Assembly (NCBI GenBank): GCA_963281255.1
Contig: OY725497.1
Coordinates: 1,612,001 to 1,676,000, forward strand
Reading direction: 5' to 3'
DNA from: Aphrocallistes beatrix
Taxonomy: Eukaryota > Porifera > Hexactinellida > Sceptrulophora > Aphrocallistidae
Length of the DNA: 64,000 nucleotides
Position 1 is the stretch's first letter; the number at the start of each line of letters is the position of its first letter. The notes below the pieces were generated by a model. The model worked only from the letters and a program-made list of their open reading frames with translations, was not told where the DNA came from and ran no database searches. Position numbers and translations under genes: made by a program. Shown one piece after another: positions 21,380-33,429 of this stretch.

Positions 21380-23656
21380 CCAGCAATTGCTCTGCCCCTG
21401 GCTGTAGGAGTAACTATGATAAAGACGAGCGTATTTCCGTATTCAAATTGCCACAAACACCAGATCAACTTAGACATGCTTGGCTCAGAGCTCTCCCTCC
21501 ATAAGGATGATATTGATAAGCTCAAGGTAGTATACGTTTGCGTGAGCACTTTAGAGATGAAGATGTTGAATATACGCACAGAGTACCGAATGGAGACGGG
21601 AGTTATCGGGAAATTCCGCGAAGCAAACTGAAGCTGAAAGAAGGTACGGTGCCATCTATCCTGCCAGGGTGTCCAGCATATTACTCCTCACACTCCGCAA
21701 CCAAAAGCAGTCGTCCGTCTCGTGACTCTAAGGATGATGAACTGTTCAATCAAGCATTGACGCTCAGTCTGAGGTCAGAAAATAAAGAGAATGAAAGGTT
21801 CGTGGTTAAGAGCTTCCTGGATTTACAAGATAAGTTACCCTCTCTATCTATTCCTAAAACTTGGTTACTACCCAGATGAGCGTACTTTAATTTTTATGCG
21901 TCCTAATTTAGAAAATTGTAAAATTCTTGTAGATGTCTACCTTACCTATTGGTAGAATTTGATTTGTCCATAAAAGCCTTTCGTAAGGGTGAAAATGTTC
22001 CCATCAATTTTTTATAAGGGATACCCGACAACTCGAATTGATTCTGGATGAAATTTCTAGTCCACTATATACCCACACTAAGGATACCGTTACCGATTCT
22101 TCTAACGCGTCACATATTGCATCCGCAGAAAGCCATATTCAACACATTATTGATACCATCCATGATTCCGTTTCAGATGACGAATTCATGATTGTCCCGA
22201 AGTTTCTAGGTTCCAATTCATTCTATGTCAGCTTCAAAATAGCCTTGTACCGAAAAACAGGCGGAGATATAACATACTGACGCAAATATTGGCCCTCAAA
22301 GCACATCTGATTTCGCCTGCTTGTTATAAGTATCTTCAGAGCATGTCTTTTTTATCTCTCCCCCATTTCAATACTTTAGAAAAATTGTATTCGTCTTTTG
22401 GGCTTGAAAACGATTTTCTTTCCTTTCTTAAGCAAGCTACCCAATCGTTTTCTCCTGAGCAGAAGCATGTTATTATCCAAATGGATTAAATACATGTCAA
22501 ATCAGATATCTCTTTACAAAGGAGGCGAAGTGTTTGATTCTAATCTCGATCCCGATGATCCTACCAAAACTGTATTCGCTATCATGGTGTCTAGTCTTTA
22601 TAAGAAATGGTCTTGTATTGTCCGTCTATTGCCTTGCGCTTCTATATCAGCTGAAAAGATATTTGATATTATCCGCTCTTGTATTAAAGATGTTGAACAT
22701 TGCTACCGACAACTTTCCGCTTAATGTGAAACTTTTCAAATTGTTTTCGCCCATTTGTAAACTGGAGACCCGAGTACCCCAGCCTTGTGATATAAACAGA
22801 AGTCTTTTTCTAACTTTTGTATTCGTGCATATCCTGAAAACAATTCGTAATAATTGGTTGAATCAAAAATCTGAAAGTAAAACCTTTTCATATCCTGATT
22901 TAGATTGTATTGCCATTGACCGATGTGCTTACCCCTTGAACTTATCGTATGCTTCTTTTCGTGATATCCGTATCCTTTATAATTCTGAGAGAAATAGTTT
23001 GGCGAAACTAGCTCCACGTTTGACCTTAAAATCATGTTAGCCTTCCTGTATCGAACGTCAAAATGTTAAATTGGTGCTAAAAATAGTTAATGAATCCACC
23101 ATTTCTGCAGCTGTTTTGGCTATTCAGAACGACCAACGCTGTTCAGCTTTTAAATCAAACACTTGAGTCTTCGTTGGGACTCGATTGTCCTGTGGAAAAT
23201 ATTTAATGTCGGCGTACCGTATAAACATGTGCGATTGAATGACCCGATGTCTAAGCCTTTGATGTTTAATGACGAGCGTTTGAAGTATCCTTCGGAGTTA
23301 GTCCTAGAATCTATCGTTACTGCTTGGAAGATTTTTGTTAGCATCGAAAACGATAACGAAATGATGGCATTGTTAGTAGAAGGACCATCCTTGTCGATCT
23401 ACCAATGAATTATATTTTGGATGCCGATGTCTGTGATTCACGGGTAAATGTATGCACGTTTTGTGTTGTGAATGGTTGTCATATCCTGCGCAAAATTCTA
23501 TTTGTTGCGAGTAACTGCTTTTTAGCAAATAAAGTAAAAAATTATAATTCGATGGTTATTTCTAGAGGCATGGAGAAGCGAAAATTAAAAAATTCCAATA
23601 ATAAGTATTTTAGTCTATCAATAATTGTAATATATTATAGTAACTACTTCTTTTAG
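21380..23656 (+). pseudogene. THAP-domain P-element-like transposase, decayed
   Basis: The N-terminus is a THAP zinc finger broken over three frames: CSAPGCRSNYDKDERISVFK at about 21390, DDIDKLKVVYVC at about 21505, and REHFRDEDVEYTHRVPNGDG from 21538. The core follows with VIIQMD-I-YMSNQISLYKGGEV at about 22470-22530 and TKTVFAIMVSSLYKKWSC. Next come KLFKLFSP, RSLFLTF and HILKTIRNNWLNQK at 22730-22870, the P-type block normally reading HLLKTIRNN. Later blocks are NDPMSKPLMFNDERL (about 23240) and a worn C-terminus with NYNSMVISRGMEKRKLK (about 23545). At least six frameshifts or stops separate the pieces, so this copy cannot make a transposase. Confidence 0.88.
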
Positions 23657-23669
23657 TTTATTTTATCTT

Positions 23670-23760
23670 AGTAGAGATTCAGAAGTCCAGTAGAGATTCA
23701 GAAGTCCAGTGAGGTTCAGAGTTCAGTAGAAGTTCAGCAAAAGTTCAGTAGACTTTTAGT
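23670..23760 (+). repeat. Short tandem repeat of TTCAG-AGT units
   Basis: 'gattcagaagtccagtaga' is repeated twice and then decays into further 'gttcag-agt' units. It lies inside the 3' part of the P-like transposon, the kind of subterminal position where transposase binding repeats may sit; that role is a guess. Confidence 0.5.
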
Positions 23761-24113
23761 GACGTTTAATAGAGATCGATAGCTTAGCCATTAGATTTTG
23801 ATGTTTTGTGACTTAAATTGCAATATGTGACGTTATTTGCTAGTTTATCTAAATGTTATAAAATCAAATCTTTATAGTACTTGTAATTCACAATTTATAA
23901 TTAATTTTAAATAAATATAACAATCGGGAGGGAATTATCTCAAACCAGTTTGAATTAAATGAATGTAGAACTAAAAAATCGACCACAATCATTTCCTGCA
24001 TTTAGTTCAACCTATATTCAATTAATATGATGTTTGTGATAGTTACTTCGACTTGCGCATCCATGGTCAAATATTCATTAGTTACTGTGAGGCCTTATAT
24101 AGAGTAGGCTATG

Positions 24114-24390
24114 ATACAGCCTATTACAATTTCAACCTTCTATCACTCAAAGTGGCTGAGTTATTTCCAAATGAGCTAAAATTTCTAATTATAGAAAGGG
24201 TGAAAATGATGTCATAATTTTATGATGACTCGACATTTTTGTCTGAGGTCAACTTTGCTGAGCCATAGCCAAAATGCTCCCACATGCCAAAAAACAGCTT
24301 TCTGTGCATGGCAGTTTCTTCAATCAATTCGTTACAGAGATATAAATGTATATGCACACATACAATATTCGAGTTTTAATAGTAAGGCTT
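24114..24390 (+). repeat. Right part of the hairpin/microsatellite element split by the P-like transposon
   Basis: Resumes with 'tttcaaccttctatcactcaaa', then 'tcataattttatgatgactcgac', 'agccatagccaaaatgctccca' and 'cagtttcttcaatcaattcg'. It ends in the usual GAGTTTTAATAGTAAGG. Confidence 0.8.
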
Positions 24391-24399
24391 TTTACTATA

Positions 24400-25089
24400 A
24401 TATGCTGTTCAATTAGTCTTGCGGGTCATACTATATTTCGCTATTTGTAACAGTAAACCAGTCTGTTTTAATATATAATACAACCTTATATCTTAGCTTA
24501 ATTCACTGAAAATCTTAGCTTGATTGAATAATAACTTTAAGCTTCTGATCAATTCATTTACATATCACTTCAGCATACTAGTAACATTATGGCTTCCAAG
24601 GATGACAGTTTTAACCTGAAATTGAGGGCGTACATCGAATTTCGCACAAAACTCCATATCCAACCAGTACTCATCTACAACGAGTTGCAGGGTATATTAT
24701 GCATGGATTGCCATTCCAGATTTATGGTAGAGCGATGGGCTACACGATTTCAGTCTGGAAATACAGACGTCACGGATCTACCTCGGTCTGGAAGACCAGT
24801 GCCCGTCACCACCCTAGAAAATGTTGCTCTAATCGAGAGTAAAGTCGTGGAAAATAAGTGTATTACAATCGATCAGTTAGAGCAGGGTATGGAAATCTCA
24901 TCGGGGGTCATTTATTCTATTCTGACTACTCAGCTTGGATACCGATCGATTTGCGGGAAATGGGTCCCCCACATCCTCAGCGATCAGCAAAAATTTGCAC
25001 TCGTGAATACGGCCAAGAAACTCTTGGAAACCTATGAGAACTGTGATCCTGGACGTCTAGCAGAAGTAAAAACCAGTGATGAGACTTGA
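24400..25089 (+). mobile_element. mariner element, copy 2, 3'-truncated
   Basis: The 5' terminal repeat is similar to the end of copy 1 (TCTTGCGGGTCATA core at 24416-24429). The element stops being recognisable after the first catalytic block. It sits next to the end of a hairpin/microsatellite element. Confidence 0.85.
24589..25089 (+). pseudogene. mariner transposase, N-terminal half only
   Basis: Opens with MASKDDSFNLK like copy 1 and stays collinear through the DNA-binding region and the KWVPHIL linker to the first aspartate block. There TGDETW has become SDET followed by TGA (W to stop) at 25087-25089. The catalytic D2 and D3 parts are gone and the downstream sequence is unrelated. Confidence 0.92.
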
Positions 25090-25950
25090 GTATAGTATAT
25101 GGACCATTTAGGAGTTGATTAAATGAGATGTGCATTAATACTACGCACTGTCAACACGGGTTTTATTTATTTAATTAAGTTTTAATTAAGTTTCAGCAAT
25201 GTTCTAAACAAACTGAGAGGGAGGATTATGAATGCAGTTTCATGTTAAGCAAGAGGGTCTCTTTCCTCTGCTTGTACTAAGCATCCATAAAGTGAAAGAA
25301 CGATTACTGCAGTTGGATATGGGGTTTACTCGGCCTCACTGAGAGGTATAAAAGCGGACGAAATTCATAATTTAACTGACACATACAGGGCTCAAAGTCG
25401 TACATACTACTCTATAAAGACTTTGACCACTGCTAGCGGTAATAAAGCTGAGAAAAATGAAACAATAAAAATGTTCGTTTTTAAGAAAAGTCATCGAGAC
25501 CAATGTTTTCAAGTGAAATACCTTACTTAATATACCAAATGTTATCACGATTCAAGGAGGATAGAAATGTAAGGACAAAAATTATTATTAATATAAAACT
25601 TCAATTCTCAAACGATTATGAGTTACCCGTATAGTACACGTTTGAAGGGAGTCAAGTGGAAGACGTTCTAGAATCTAGATTCTCTACTTAAATATTTCAG
25701 TGCGACTCTACCTTTTGTAAAATAAAACTCGCTAGCACCTGTATATAATTTTCTCACTATTTTAATGCAAGGCACTTTGTAACGAATTGATTGGTTTTCT
25801 GCTTTATTTTTTTAAAAGGTGCTAAAAACAAATTGTGCAAAATATTGTCCATTTGCAATCAATGTGATTAGATTAGAAAGCATTATGCCACAACTTAATT
25901 GAAACTTAGCCACGAAACATCTTAAAGGGATAGATTATTATATACTAGGC
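25090..25950. other. Non-coding stretch with one TATA-like site
   Basis: No reading frame or known repeat seen. GAGGTATAAAAGCGG at about 25344 is a good TATA-box match, but no gene can be tied to it. Confidence 0.35.
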
Positions 25951-25954
25951 TTCC

Positions 25955-26125
25955 TTTTTTTGGGAAATAATTTTTGATGCGTAATGATGACGTCACAACA
26001 GAATGATGGGTCATCTTTTTTGATGATGGTTGTATCATATGTGTAGAATATTAATGTACACAGTCTATTAAAATTCAGCCTTCTATCACCTAAAATGGAG
26101 TTATATTCGAAAACTGAAATTATTT
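25955..26125 (+). repeat. Partial hairpin/microsatellite element
   Basis: Contains 'ttttgatgcgtaatgatgacgtca', 'gatgatggttgtatcatatgtg' and 'attcagccttctatcacct' in the standard order, with both ends lost. Confidence 0.75.
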
Positions 26126-26330
26126 TTGAAATTAATCAAAAATTCAGAAAACATCCTTTATATGGACTTATTGAACATAAGCTAAGACTGTTCTGTGGAT
26201 ATACATTATATTAGAATACAGTGGAAGTTGTGGAACCTGCATATAACGGCCACCCAAGGGACTGGACAAAATTGGCCGTTATACACAGGTGACCGTTATA
26301 TACAGGTTATTGCCAAAACCCTATCTACTA

Positions 26331-27416
26331 CGGGCGTTCAATAAGTTCTGATCAGTACACTGGAAAACATTTAAAATACACAATAAACAAGCTGTTAATG
26401 TTTTCAATTTTGGCTTTTACCTGCTTGGTTTTGTGAGGGCGGGCATTATCGTGCAATAATTTTAACCCCTTTGCTCCAGTACTAGGTCTTCGTTTAAAAA
26501 GTCTTTGTTCAACTTCACGAAGACACTGGTTAGTATAGAAATTCCCTGTAATGGTTTGTCCTTTTGGAGCTATTATCTGCGCAACTGGGCCATATCAATC
26601 AAAGAATATACAGTACATCACCTTGGATGACCTGAAATCGGGCCTAGGGATCATTGGTGGATCTGAGTGACTCTCCTTCCACACCTTATTCGCTTCTTTA
26701 GATAGAGGTGTGCTATACTGTACCCACGTTTCATCACCAGTCACTACTTCAAATAAACGGCGAGGGTCAGCTCCTTTATACAATTTTAAGAGGTTTCGGC
26801 AACATCTAACCCTGGTTGCCATTTGGGCCTTTGTTAAGTAATGAGGGACCCATCGAGCACAAACCTTTGATAGATTGAGTTTTGACTTTAGAATGTGATC
26901 AACACTTCCCGTTGAGATCCCAATAATATGAGCTAACTCTTTAACAGTGATATGAGGATCTGAATCAACGAGTTCCTTAATAGCACTGGAATACTTGGGG
27001 ACAACCGCCGTAACAGGTGCTCCAGCCCGAGGGTCATCTTCCACAGACTCTCTACCTACTCTAAAGCGCTGGGCCCATCGTCTGACTCCAGGATAAGATA
27101 GAGCACTTTTCATGCCGTAGACTTGCACCAAGTCAACATGTATATCGTGCGCAGATTTCCCGAGCAGAGTACGAATCTTAACGTATGATCTCTGCTCAAT
27201 ATTAGAATTCTTCTTTGATGACGCCATAATTGATTAGTATGCAAAATCGGTTTTACAAAATAATGTGTAAATCGTATATCGTATATGGAATATCAAGATG
27301 AAATAAAAACTGACTTTTAGGTAATTGATAAAATAAACATATTCTATGAGCGAATTATGGTACTTGTACAATATAGTCATGTTATCTCTTAATGATCAGA
27401 ACTTATTGAACGCCCG
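26331..27416 (-). mobile_element. mariner element, copy 3, internally deleted
   Basis: Near-perfect inverted repeats CGGGCGTTCAATAAGTTCTG lie at both ends, each flanked by TA. The 1,086-bp element is shorter than a full mariner because the region for the last third of the transposase is missing. It sits inside the foldback element 26219-27756. Confidence 0.92.
26405..27227 (-). pseudogene. mariner transposase, truncated
   Basis: Starts MASSKKNSNIEQRSYVKIRT at 27227 and is open for 210 codons through the WVPHYL linker and the first catalytic block (VTGDETWVQYSTP). A TGA in place of a Ser codon after IFFD ends the frame. The same frame then continues through TITGNFYTNQCLREVEQRLF to the second aspartate in LLHDNARPH, and stops being recognisable after KTKQVKAKIEN. 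The third aspartate is absent. This mariner subfamily differs from copies 1 and 2. Confidence 0.92.
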
Positions 27417-27759
27417 TAGTAGAATGAAACATAGTTACTACATGTAGTTCCATTACTTGAAGTAATTACATGAAACTTGTTTATCGTTCGTAACTCATGT
27501 CCTGTAATAAATACATGAAAAGGTGAAAAAGGAGTGGCCGTTATAGACAGGTAGTGGCCGTTATAGACAGGTGATGGCCGTTATACATAGTTTTAGGGTC
27601 AGTAAGGGACTACAAAAGGGTGGCCGCTGGCCGCGATGAGCAGGTGACCGCTATACACAGGTTCAATATTATGGAATTTCGGACGGGACTGTTCATTGGT
27701 GACCGCTATAGACAGGTTACCGTTAGATAGAGTGGCCGTTATAGCAGGTTCGACTGTAT

Positions 27760-28405
27760 TTTCAAATCCCTAAGTCTGCCCCAATCAATCAAACCAATTT
27801 TAAATTTACTGACTATATAATACTTGTATGAATGAAAGTTTTTGGCCAGTCCCAACAATGTATTCTTATATATTGTATTCACTGTTCTCATTGACTCTCT
27901 CAACTTTCTTGCTAAATGAGATTTTTCAGTGTCTTGTTTGCTCTAAGAACCCCCGGGTTGGATGTTCCAATATATCCTGGACTAGCTACACCTTATTAAT
28001 TCTCACGTTAACGATCTTGTCCTGTGCCTAGCTATGTTACCTTTTCAAAATGATAAGAAGTTAAGAGAAAAGGAGTATTCCTTTTAAAAACGCATTTTCT
28101 CTCGCGTGATGATTCATTTGTGATCCTGGGGACACTTCATGTCTCGCTGTCCTGAGATTGGCTGCCTTCGGTTGTGGTGAAAATTGTTCTTCGCTATGTA
28201 AAATTGGAAAAGACATAGAGGGAGTTGTAGAGATTTTCAGAGACGGCTGTTGTGATATCAGTGAAGTTCACGAATTAACGTCAACCGTCGGTAGAGTTAC
28301 CGCCGAAATGATGAAGCTTCCCTAAGTGAAGAGAGAAGACAGTGTATTTCATTGGAAACTCATCTATATATACGGAATGTGTTTTTCCACGGAGTTTCAT
28401 GGTTA
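27760..28405. other. Mostly unassigned; one short coding-like frame
   Basis: From about 28117 to 28325 on the plus strand a stop-free frame of about 68 codons (GENCSSLCKIGKDIEGVVEI, then FRDGCCDISEVHELTS) has a balanced, protein-like composition. It has no ATG near its start and no recognised family. A 67-codon frame at 27828-28031 is hydrophobic and not convincing. Confidence 0.25.
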
Positions 28406-29433
28406 CAAGCGCGCTTCGCTTGCTTGCGCGCGGCTGGCGGACACTTTATGTCCGCCGGAGGTTCCCTTCGGTCGCCTGGAGGTGACATTGGTTAATTAAA
28501 CGGGATATATCATCTCTAAATATGTCCATCTTCGATATCACTCGAAAAAACACCAAATTTGTCAATTTTTAAAATTTTGATGAGTAATGATGACGTCATA
28601 GCAGAGTGATGAGTCATCATTTTTTGATGATAGTTGCATCATATGTGAGACGTGTTAGTACACAGATTCTATTAAAATTTCAGCTTTCTATCTCCTATAA
28701 TGGCTGAGTTATGCCCGAATAACTGTGTTGCTTAACTTTGAAAAATGTGACAATGACGTCATAATTCCATGATAAGTCGACATTTTCGTCTGAGCTCAGA
28801 ACTTACTGGAGCCATAGCCAAAATACTCCCACATGCCAAAAATCAGCTTTCTGCGCCTTGCAGTTTCTTCAATCAATTCGTTACAGAGATATATATATAT
28901 ATATATACACACAAACAATAATTGAGTTTTAATAGTAAGGACAAGCGCGCTTCGCTTGCTTGCGCTGCGCGGCTGGCGGACACTTTGTGTCCGCCAGAGG
29001 CTCCCTTCGGTCGCCTGGGGTCACATTGGTTAAATATAATGGAGATAACGTTTCTAAATACGTCTGACCTACTGTTATAATCGATTTCGTACGAAAAATC
29101 ACCAAATTTATCAATTTTTAAATTTTTGATGAGTAATGATGACGTCATAACAAAGTGATGAGTCATCATTTTTTGACGATAGTTGCATTATATGTGAGGT
29201 ATGTTAGTATACATATTCTATTAAAATATCAGCCTTCTATCTCATATAATGGCTGAGTTATGCTCGAATAACTCTGTTGCTTAACTTTTTAAAATGTGAC
29301 AATGACGTCATAATTCCATGATGAGTCGACATTTTGCTCTGAGCTCAGAACTTACTGGAGCCATAGCCAAAAGACTCCCACATGCCAAAAATTAGCTTTC
29401 TATGACCGGCAGTTTCTTCAATCAATTCGTTAC

Positions 29434-29474
<41 letters not shown>

Positions 29475-29500
29475 AACATTAATCGAGTTTTAATAGTAAC
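28406..29500 (+). repeat. Two head-to-tail hairpin/microsatellite elements
   Basis: Unit 1 (28406-28941) and unit 2 (28942-29500) abut exactly: AATAGTAAGGA of the first is followed directly by CAAGCGCGCTTCGC of the second. Each has a GC-rich end with hairpins (GGCGGACACTTTGTGTCCGC), a body with two TGACGTCA palindromes, a CAATCAATTCGTTACAGA block, a (TA)n run and the end motif GAGTTTTAATAGTAA. This orientation is called forward here. Confidence 0.92.
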
Positions 29501-31290
29501 GATTTCTAAAAGTTTGCAATATAAATTTTATTTACGAATCATGCGTATACCATATTTCGAGTCCATTGAAAATTATTTCCAAATCAGGTTAAATATTAGT
29601 CCAGAGATCCTCATTTTACCAATTCAATTGATATCGGTTAACAGATTAACCGCTCCGAAAGGAACCAAAATAACCAAGCCCTAAAATCTGTTAATGTGTT
29701 AACCAAGCCCTTCCCTGGTCATAACAAAAACGGGATAATGATACTGCACAGCCAGAGGTCCGCAAAAACAGAGTGAAGATAGTAATCTTGGGAAGGAGTT
29801 TTCATATGAGCAAAAATATATATACTTGTAGATCAAATTAGTATTTAATGGTATAATTATAAAAAATTAATTATCCAAAAAATGCAAATTTTCCAAAGTA
29901 CACAGTCATTTTCTGTTACAGCATCTTCCAGTGTAAAGGCTGTCGTTATTTTGCTCTCTATAAGGTAGGTGGCGGAATTATGGGATGATGTTCGTTAAGT
30001 CAATACATATGCCATGTTATGCCATGACTTGCAAACGATTTCTATTTTTTAGGACGTGCTGAAACTCTAACTCACAGAAAAAAATGATCCTCAACGATAC
30101 CAGAACTATTGCTCATTTAGCGAGACATGGGTAAGGTTTCAGAGTAATCTAAAACCCTTTGGTCTATACAATTCGCAGGCTACCTATCAGCAACGCGGGC
30201 GACTACGGTTCAAGAGGGACTAGGAATGCTGAGTCATTTGCATACGACACCATAGTGCATTCGAGTGAATTCACTGCGCATCTACAATAACCTGGCAAAA
30301 GAATTGGAACACATCATTATTTCTTATAGAAATAGTACTAAATGAGACTATTTGTTATAACCAATACTTCGAACGTACAGTATACACCTAATTGAGTTTC
30401 AGATTCGAAATATGCAACTTAGTCATAATAGAAGATTTCTAAACAAATTTTCTTCGCTCAGTTTTTAAATTATCAATCAGTGCCACTGTGGGCCACATAT
30501 GTGCATTTTAACCACTTAACAAGATATTAATAAATTACAATCGGTGACACAGGTTGATAATTTTATTACCTAGGATGATCAATTTATTCGAAATCTTCAA
30601 CTATGACTGATTCGAATGTAAAATCTGGCTCTTAGGATATCATAGAGCAGGCCTTCCCAAATGGTGGCGCGTAGACTATTTAGTAAAAGCCATCACCCAT
30701 AATATACTCAATATTTACAGGGATCAAACATAATTCCTTAGGGTAAAAGTCTACTACTATACATAGGCGGTGATTTTTCTATTGGGTGAGCGAGATTTTT
30801 CTCACCATCACAGGTCAATTAATGTCTCAATTATTATTTTATTTACTACTAATATATAGCAAGTACAATCAGATATTGAGTTTATAATGATGAATAATAA
30901 CTAGAAATCGATTGATGAAAATATATTATAAATAATATATTGATGAAAAAGATATGCAAACTAATATATTAAGAAAAAACCTTCACAAATTAAATGATGT
31001 TCACCTTATATTAAATTATTTGTTAAATATGGTGTTGCATTTCGATTAAATCATTATTTTAATAATTCTTCATAACAAGGAGATCGATAATGCATCCATA
31101 TTTAAAACTCTAAACATGATATTAATTTTTTAAAGTTTAAAAGATGGGCATGAAGATATACGTATATGCATATACATTTTCCCATGACTTTCTTCCAATT
31201 CTTAAAGCCTAATCGCACAGTGGGCTCTTTGCTGGAAATAGGGCGAAGTTTTCACCCACTCAGAATAGCATTCTGATTGAACAAGTGTAT
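29501..31290. other. AT-rich non-coding stretch with one worn repeat
   Basis: About 30286-30640 resembles the inside of the TA element at 40.98-41.41 kb ('aaattatcaatcagtgccac', 'acaggttgataatttta', 'aatcttcaactatgactga'). It begins with a CTGGCAAAAGAATTGG end. The remainder shows nothing recognisable. Confidence 0.45.
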
Positions 31291-31293
31291 ATG

Positions 31294-31850
31294 TTGTGAT
31301 TGGCGGACATTTCGTATGCGGACATTTCGTATACGGACAATTCGTATACGGACATTTCGTATACGGACAATTCGTATACGGACATTTCGAATAACGGACA
31401 TTTCGCATAACGGACATTTCGTATAATGGACATTTCGTATACGGAAATTTCGTACAGTGGACAATTAGTCTAAATAGAATCGAATGTCACTCGACCCCCC
31501 CACACGCCAGACAAAATGCCCAAATTCACTGCCCATTTCAGTGTTCACAACTGAAAATGCTCACTTTCACTTTGCTCTTACAACATTTCTTACACAAAAT
31601 GCCTACATTTCCGCTCTTTTGGCAGCATTACTTTCTCAAAATGTCACTCGACCCCCCCCACACACCAGACAAAATGCCTAAATTCACTGCCCATTTCACA
31701 GTGTTCACAACTGAAAATGCTCACTTTCACTTTGCTCTTACAACGTTTCTTACACAAAATGCCTACATTTCCGCTCTTTTGGCAGCATTATACGAAATAT
31801 CCGTATACGAAATGTCCATATACGAAATGTCCGTATACGAAGTGTCCGAT
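31294..31850. mobile_element. Foldback element with inverted minisatellite arms
   Basis: The left arm (31299-31460) is about eleven copies of a ~15-bp unit, GGACATTTCGTATAC. The right arm (31788-31848) has four inverted copies. Between them are two direct copies of a ~155-bp unit that starts AATGTCACTCGACCCCCC (31483 and 31640). Flanks share ATATGTTGT (31279-31287 and 31855-31863), a possible 9-bp target duplication of the Mutator-like length. Overlapping frames with CPYTKCPYTNC repeats are by-products of the unit. Confidence 0.7.
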
Positions 31851-31923
31851 TACCATATGTTGTTATAGTATAATGCATAGTAGCATGGTTTTGATAGTTG
31901 AAATTTCTGGTGTGTGAATCAGA

Positions 31924-31957
31924 GTTAAAAACAAAATGCCCATAGGAAAGGCCAACC
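31924..31957 (-). repeat. Terminal fragment of the TTAA element seen at 60991
   Basis: 'aaaacaaaatgcccataggaaaggccaacc' directly before TTAA is the inverted match of the left end at 60991. Its TTAA coincides with a TTAA inside the P-type foldback half that follows, so it appears to have inserted there. Confidence 0.75.
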
Positions 31958-32200
31958 TTAAAACAGCTTAGAAATTGCCAAAATCGTGCTTAAAATGACC
32001 TGTTGCGCAATGCTATGATGACTAATCGAAATTTTGACAACGGATATATGTACTTTGATGCTATGTTTATATATCCTGGTATTACATTCTTAATGCCTAT
32101 CCTACATGGTTAACGATTTTAGGCTAATCGTGTATTAATCCATTCGGCTATTACCGCATCCTTGGTTATTTACTGTGAGGCATTATTAGAGTAGGCTATC
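31958..32200 (+). repeat. Right half of a P-type foldback element
   Basis: Matches the right arm of 43616-44682 from 'acagcttagaaa' through 'tgttgcgcaatg', 'gacaacggatatatgt' and 'ggctaatcgtgtattaatcc' to the terminal GAGTAGGCTAT. The left arm is missing. Confidence 0.88.
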
Positions 32201-32349
32201 GATAAGCATTTGTTGTTGAAAGTTTTATTCCATCACTTTCATTATCAAGTAATTAAGTTTCAAAGATTGTGTAGAATCTAATCTTTAAATGGATATGATT
32301 AATCTTGCCATGGATATGCTAATGTTGCTTGAAATATTTTGGTAATATA

Positions 32350-32854
32350 CAGTCGACTCTCGTTAATACGAACACGGATAAGGAGTACAATCGGATAAGA
32401 AGTACAAGTTTTGATTCCCCAACCTAATATATGGCAAAATATATACAAACGAACTCCGGTTAACACGAACACGGATAAGACGAAATATCGGATAATAAGT
32501 ACGATTTGTGGGTCCCCTTCAGTGCGTTTTCAATACTAAATAGGTTAATACTAACACGGATAATACGAACAGGTGTGTGCCTACGAGCACTTTGAATATG
32601 GTACGTAGTATGTACGTAGATAGATACTAGACAGATATTTCTCAATGAAAATACAGTCGAATCTCGTTAATACAACATGGATAATGAGTTCTCTATTTGA
32701 CAAGTACAATTTCATACTCTCACGTAGTTATCACTATGTATATTAAGCATTTTGGACAAATGTGGCTATGTACGTGCTTCGGTTAATACGTACTCCGGAT
32801 AAGGAGTACAAATCTCCACGGTCCCTAGGTGTACGTGTTAACGAGAGTCGACTG
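32350..32854. mobile_element. Foldback TA element, CAGTCGACTCTCG ends
   Basis: Ends are inverted copies of CAGTCGACTCTCGTTAA flanked by TA. The 505-bp interior is filled with variants of 'taatacgaacacggataag', and a second terminus-like CAGTCGAATCTCGTTAATA occurs at 32654, so it may be composite. Confidence 0.85.
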
Positions 32855-32863
32855 TAATTGAGA

Positions 32864-33356
32864 CAAGCGCGCTTCGCTTGCTTGCGCTGCGCGGCTGGCG
32901 GACACTTTGTGTCCGCCAGAGGCTCCCTTCGGTCGCCTGGAGGTGACATTGGTTAATTATAAGGGAAATATCATCTCTAAATATGTTCATCTTAGTTTTA
33001 AAATCGATATCACTCGAAAAAATACCAAATTTGTCAATTTTTAAAATTTTGATGAGTAATGATGACGTCATAGCAAAGTGCTGAGTCATCATTTTTTGAT
33101 GAAAGTCGCATCATATGTGAGGTATGTTAGTATACAGATTCTATTAAAATTTCAGCCTTCTATCTCCTATAATGACTGAGTTATGCTCGAATAACTGTGT
33201 TGCTTAACTTTTAAAAATGTGACAATGACGTCATAATTCCATGATGAGTCGACATTTTGCTCTGAACTCAGAACTTACTGGAGCCATAGCCAAAAGACTC
33301 CCACATGCCCAAAATCAGCCTTCTACGCCCGGCAGTTTCTTCAATCAATTCGTTAC

Positions 33357-33405
<49 letters not shown>

Positions 33406-33429
33406 ATAATCGAGTTTTAATAGTAAGGA
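32864..33429 (+). repeat. Hairpin/microsatellite element, complete, forward
   Basis: Runs from CAAGCGCGCTTCGCTTGC through the GGCGGACAC...GTGTCCGCC hairpin and two TGACGTCA sites to a (TA)20-like run and AATCGAGTTTTAATAGTAAG. One of the best preserved copies in the window. Confidence 0.92.

Larger units (their letters stand above)
21122..24113 (+). mobile_element. P-element-like (THAP) DNA transposon, complete ends
   Basis: Inverted repeats of about 70 bp start CATAGCCTACTCTATATAAA at both ends and stay alike through GACCAAGGATGC and CAAGTCGA. The flanks are ATTCAGC (left) and ATACAGC (right), a 7-bp duplication with one change. The 2,992-bp length is close to that of the Drosophila P element. 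Inside is a frameshifted THAP plus P-type transposase. Its ends are shared with the 1.07-kb foldback elements at 43616 and 55994. Confidence 0.9.
26219..27756. mobile_element. Foldback TA element with 'ggccgttata' repeats
   Basis: Ends are CAGTGGAAGTTGTGGAACCT on the left and the inverse of CAGTCGAACCTGCTATAACG on the right, each beside TA. The subterminal parts carry many copies of 'tggccgttata(g/c)acaggt' in both orientations. A mariner (26331-27416) is inserted in the middle. No coding sequence of its own. Confidence 0.82.

Noticed and set aside
27828..28031. A 67-codon frame with possible membrane segments
   Set aside because: AT-rich composition explains it; no splice sites, homologue or neighbour supports it.
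31294..31470. CRISPR-like array
   Set aside because: The units are contiguous with no unique spacers, and the DNA is from an animal-type genome.
31202..31917. Frames with CPYTKCPYTNC repeats on both strands
   Set aside because: They are translations of the 15-bp minisatellite (15 is a multiple of 3, so frames stay open). Not a gene.
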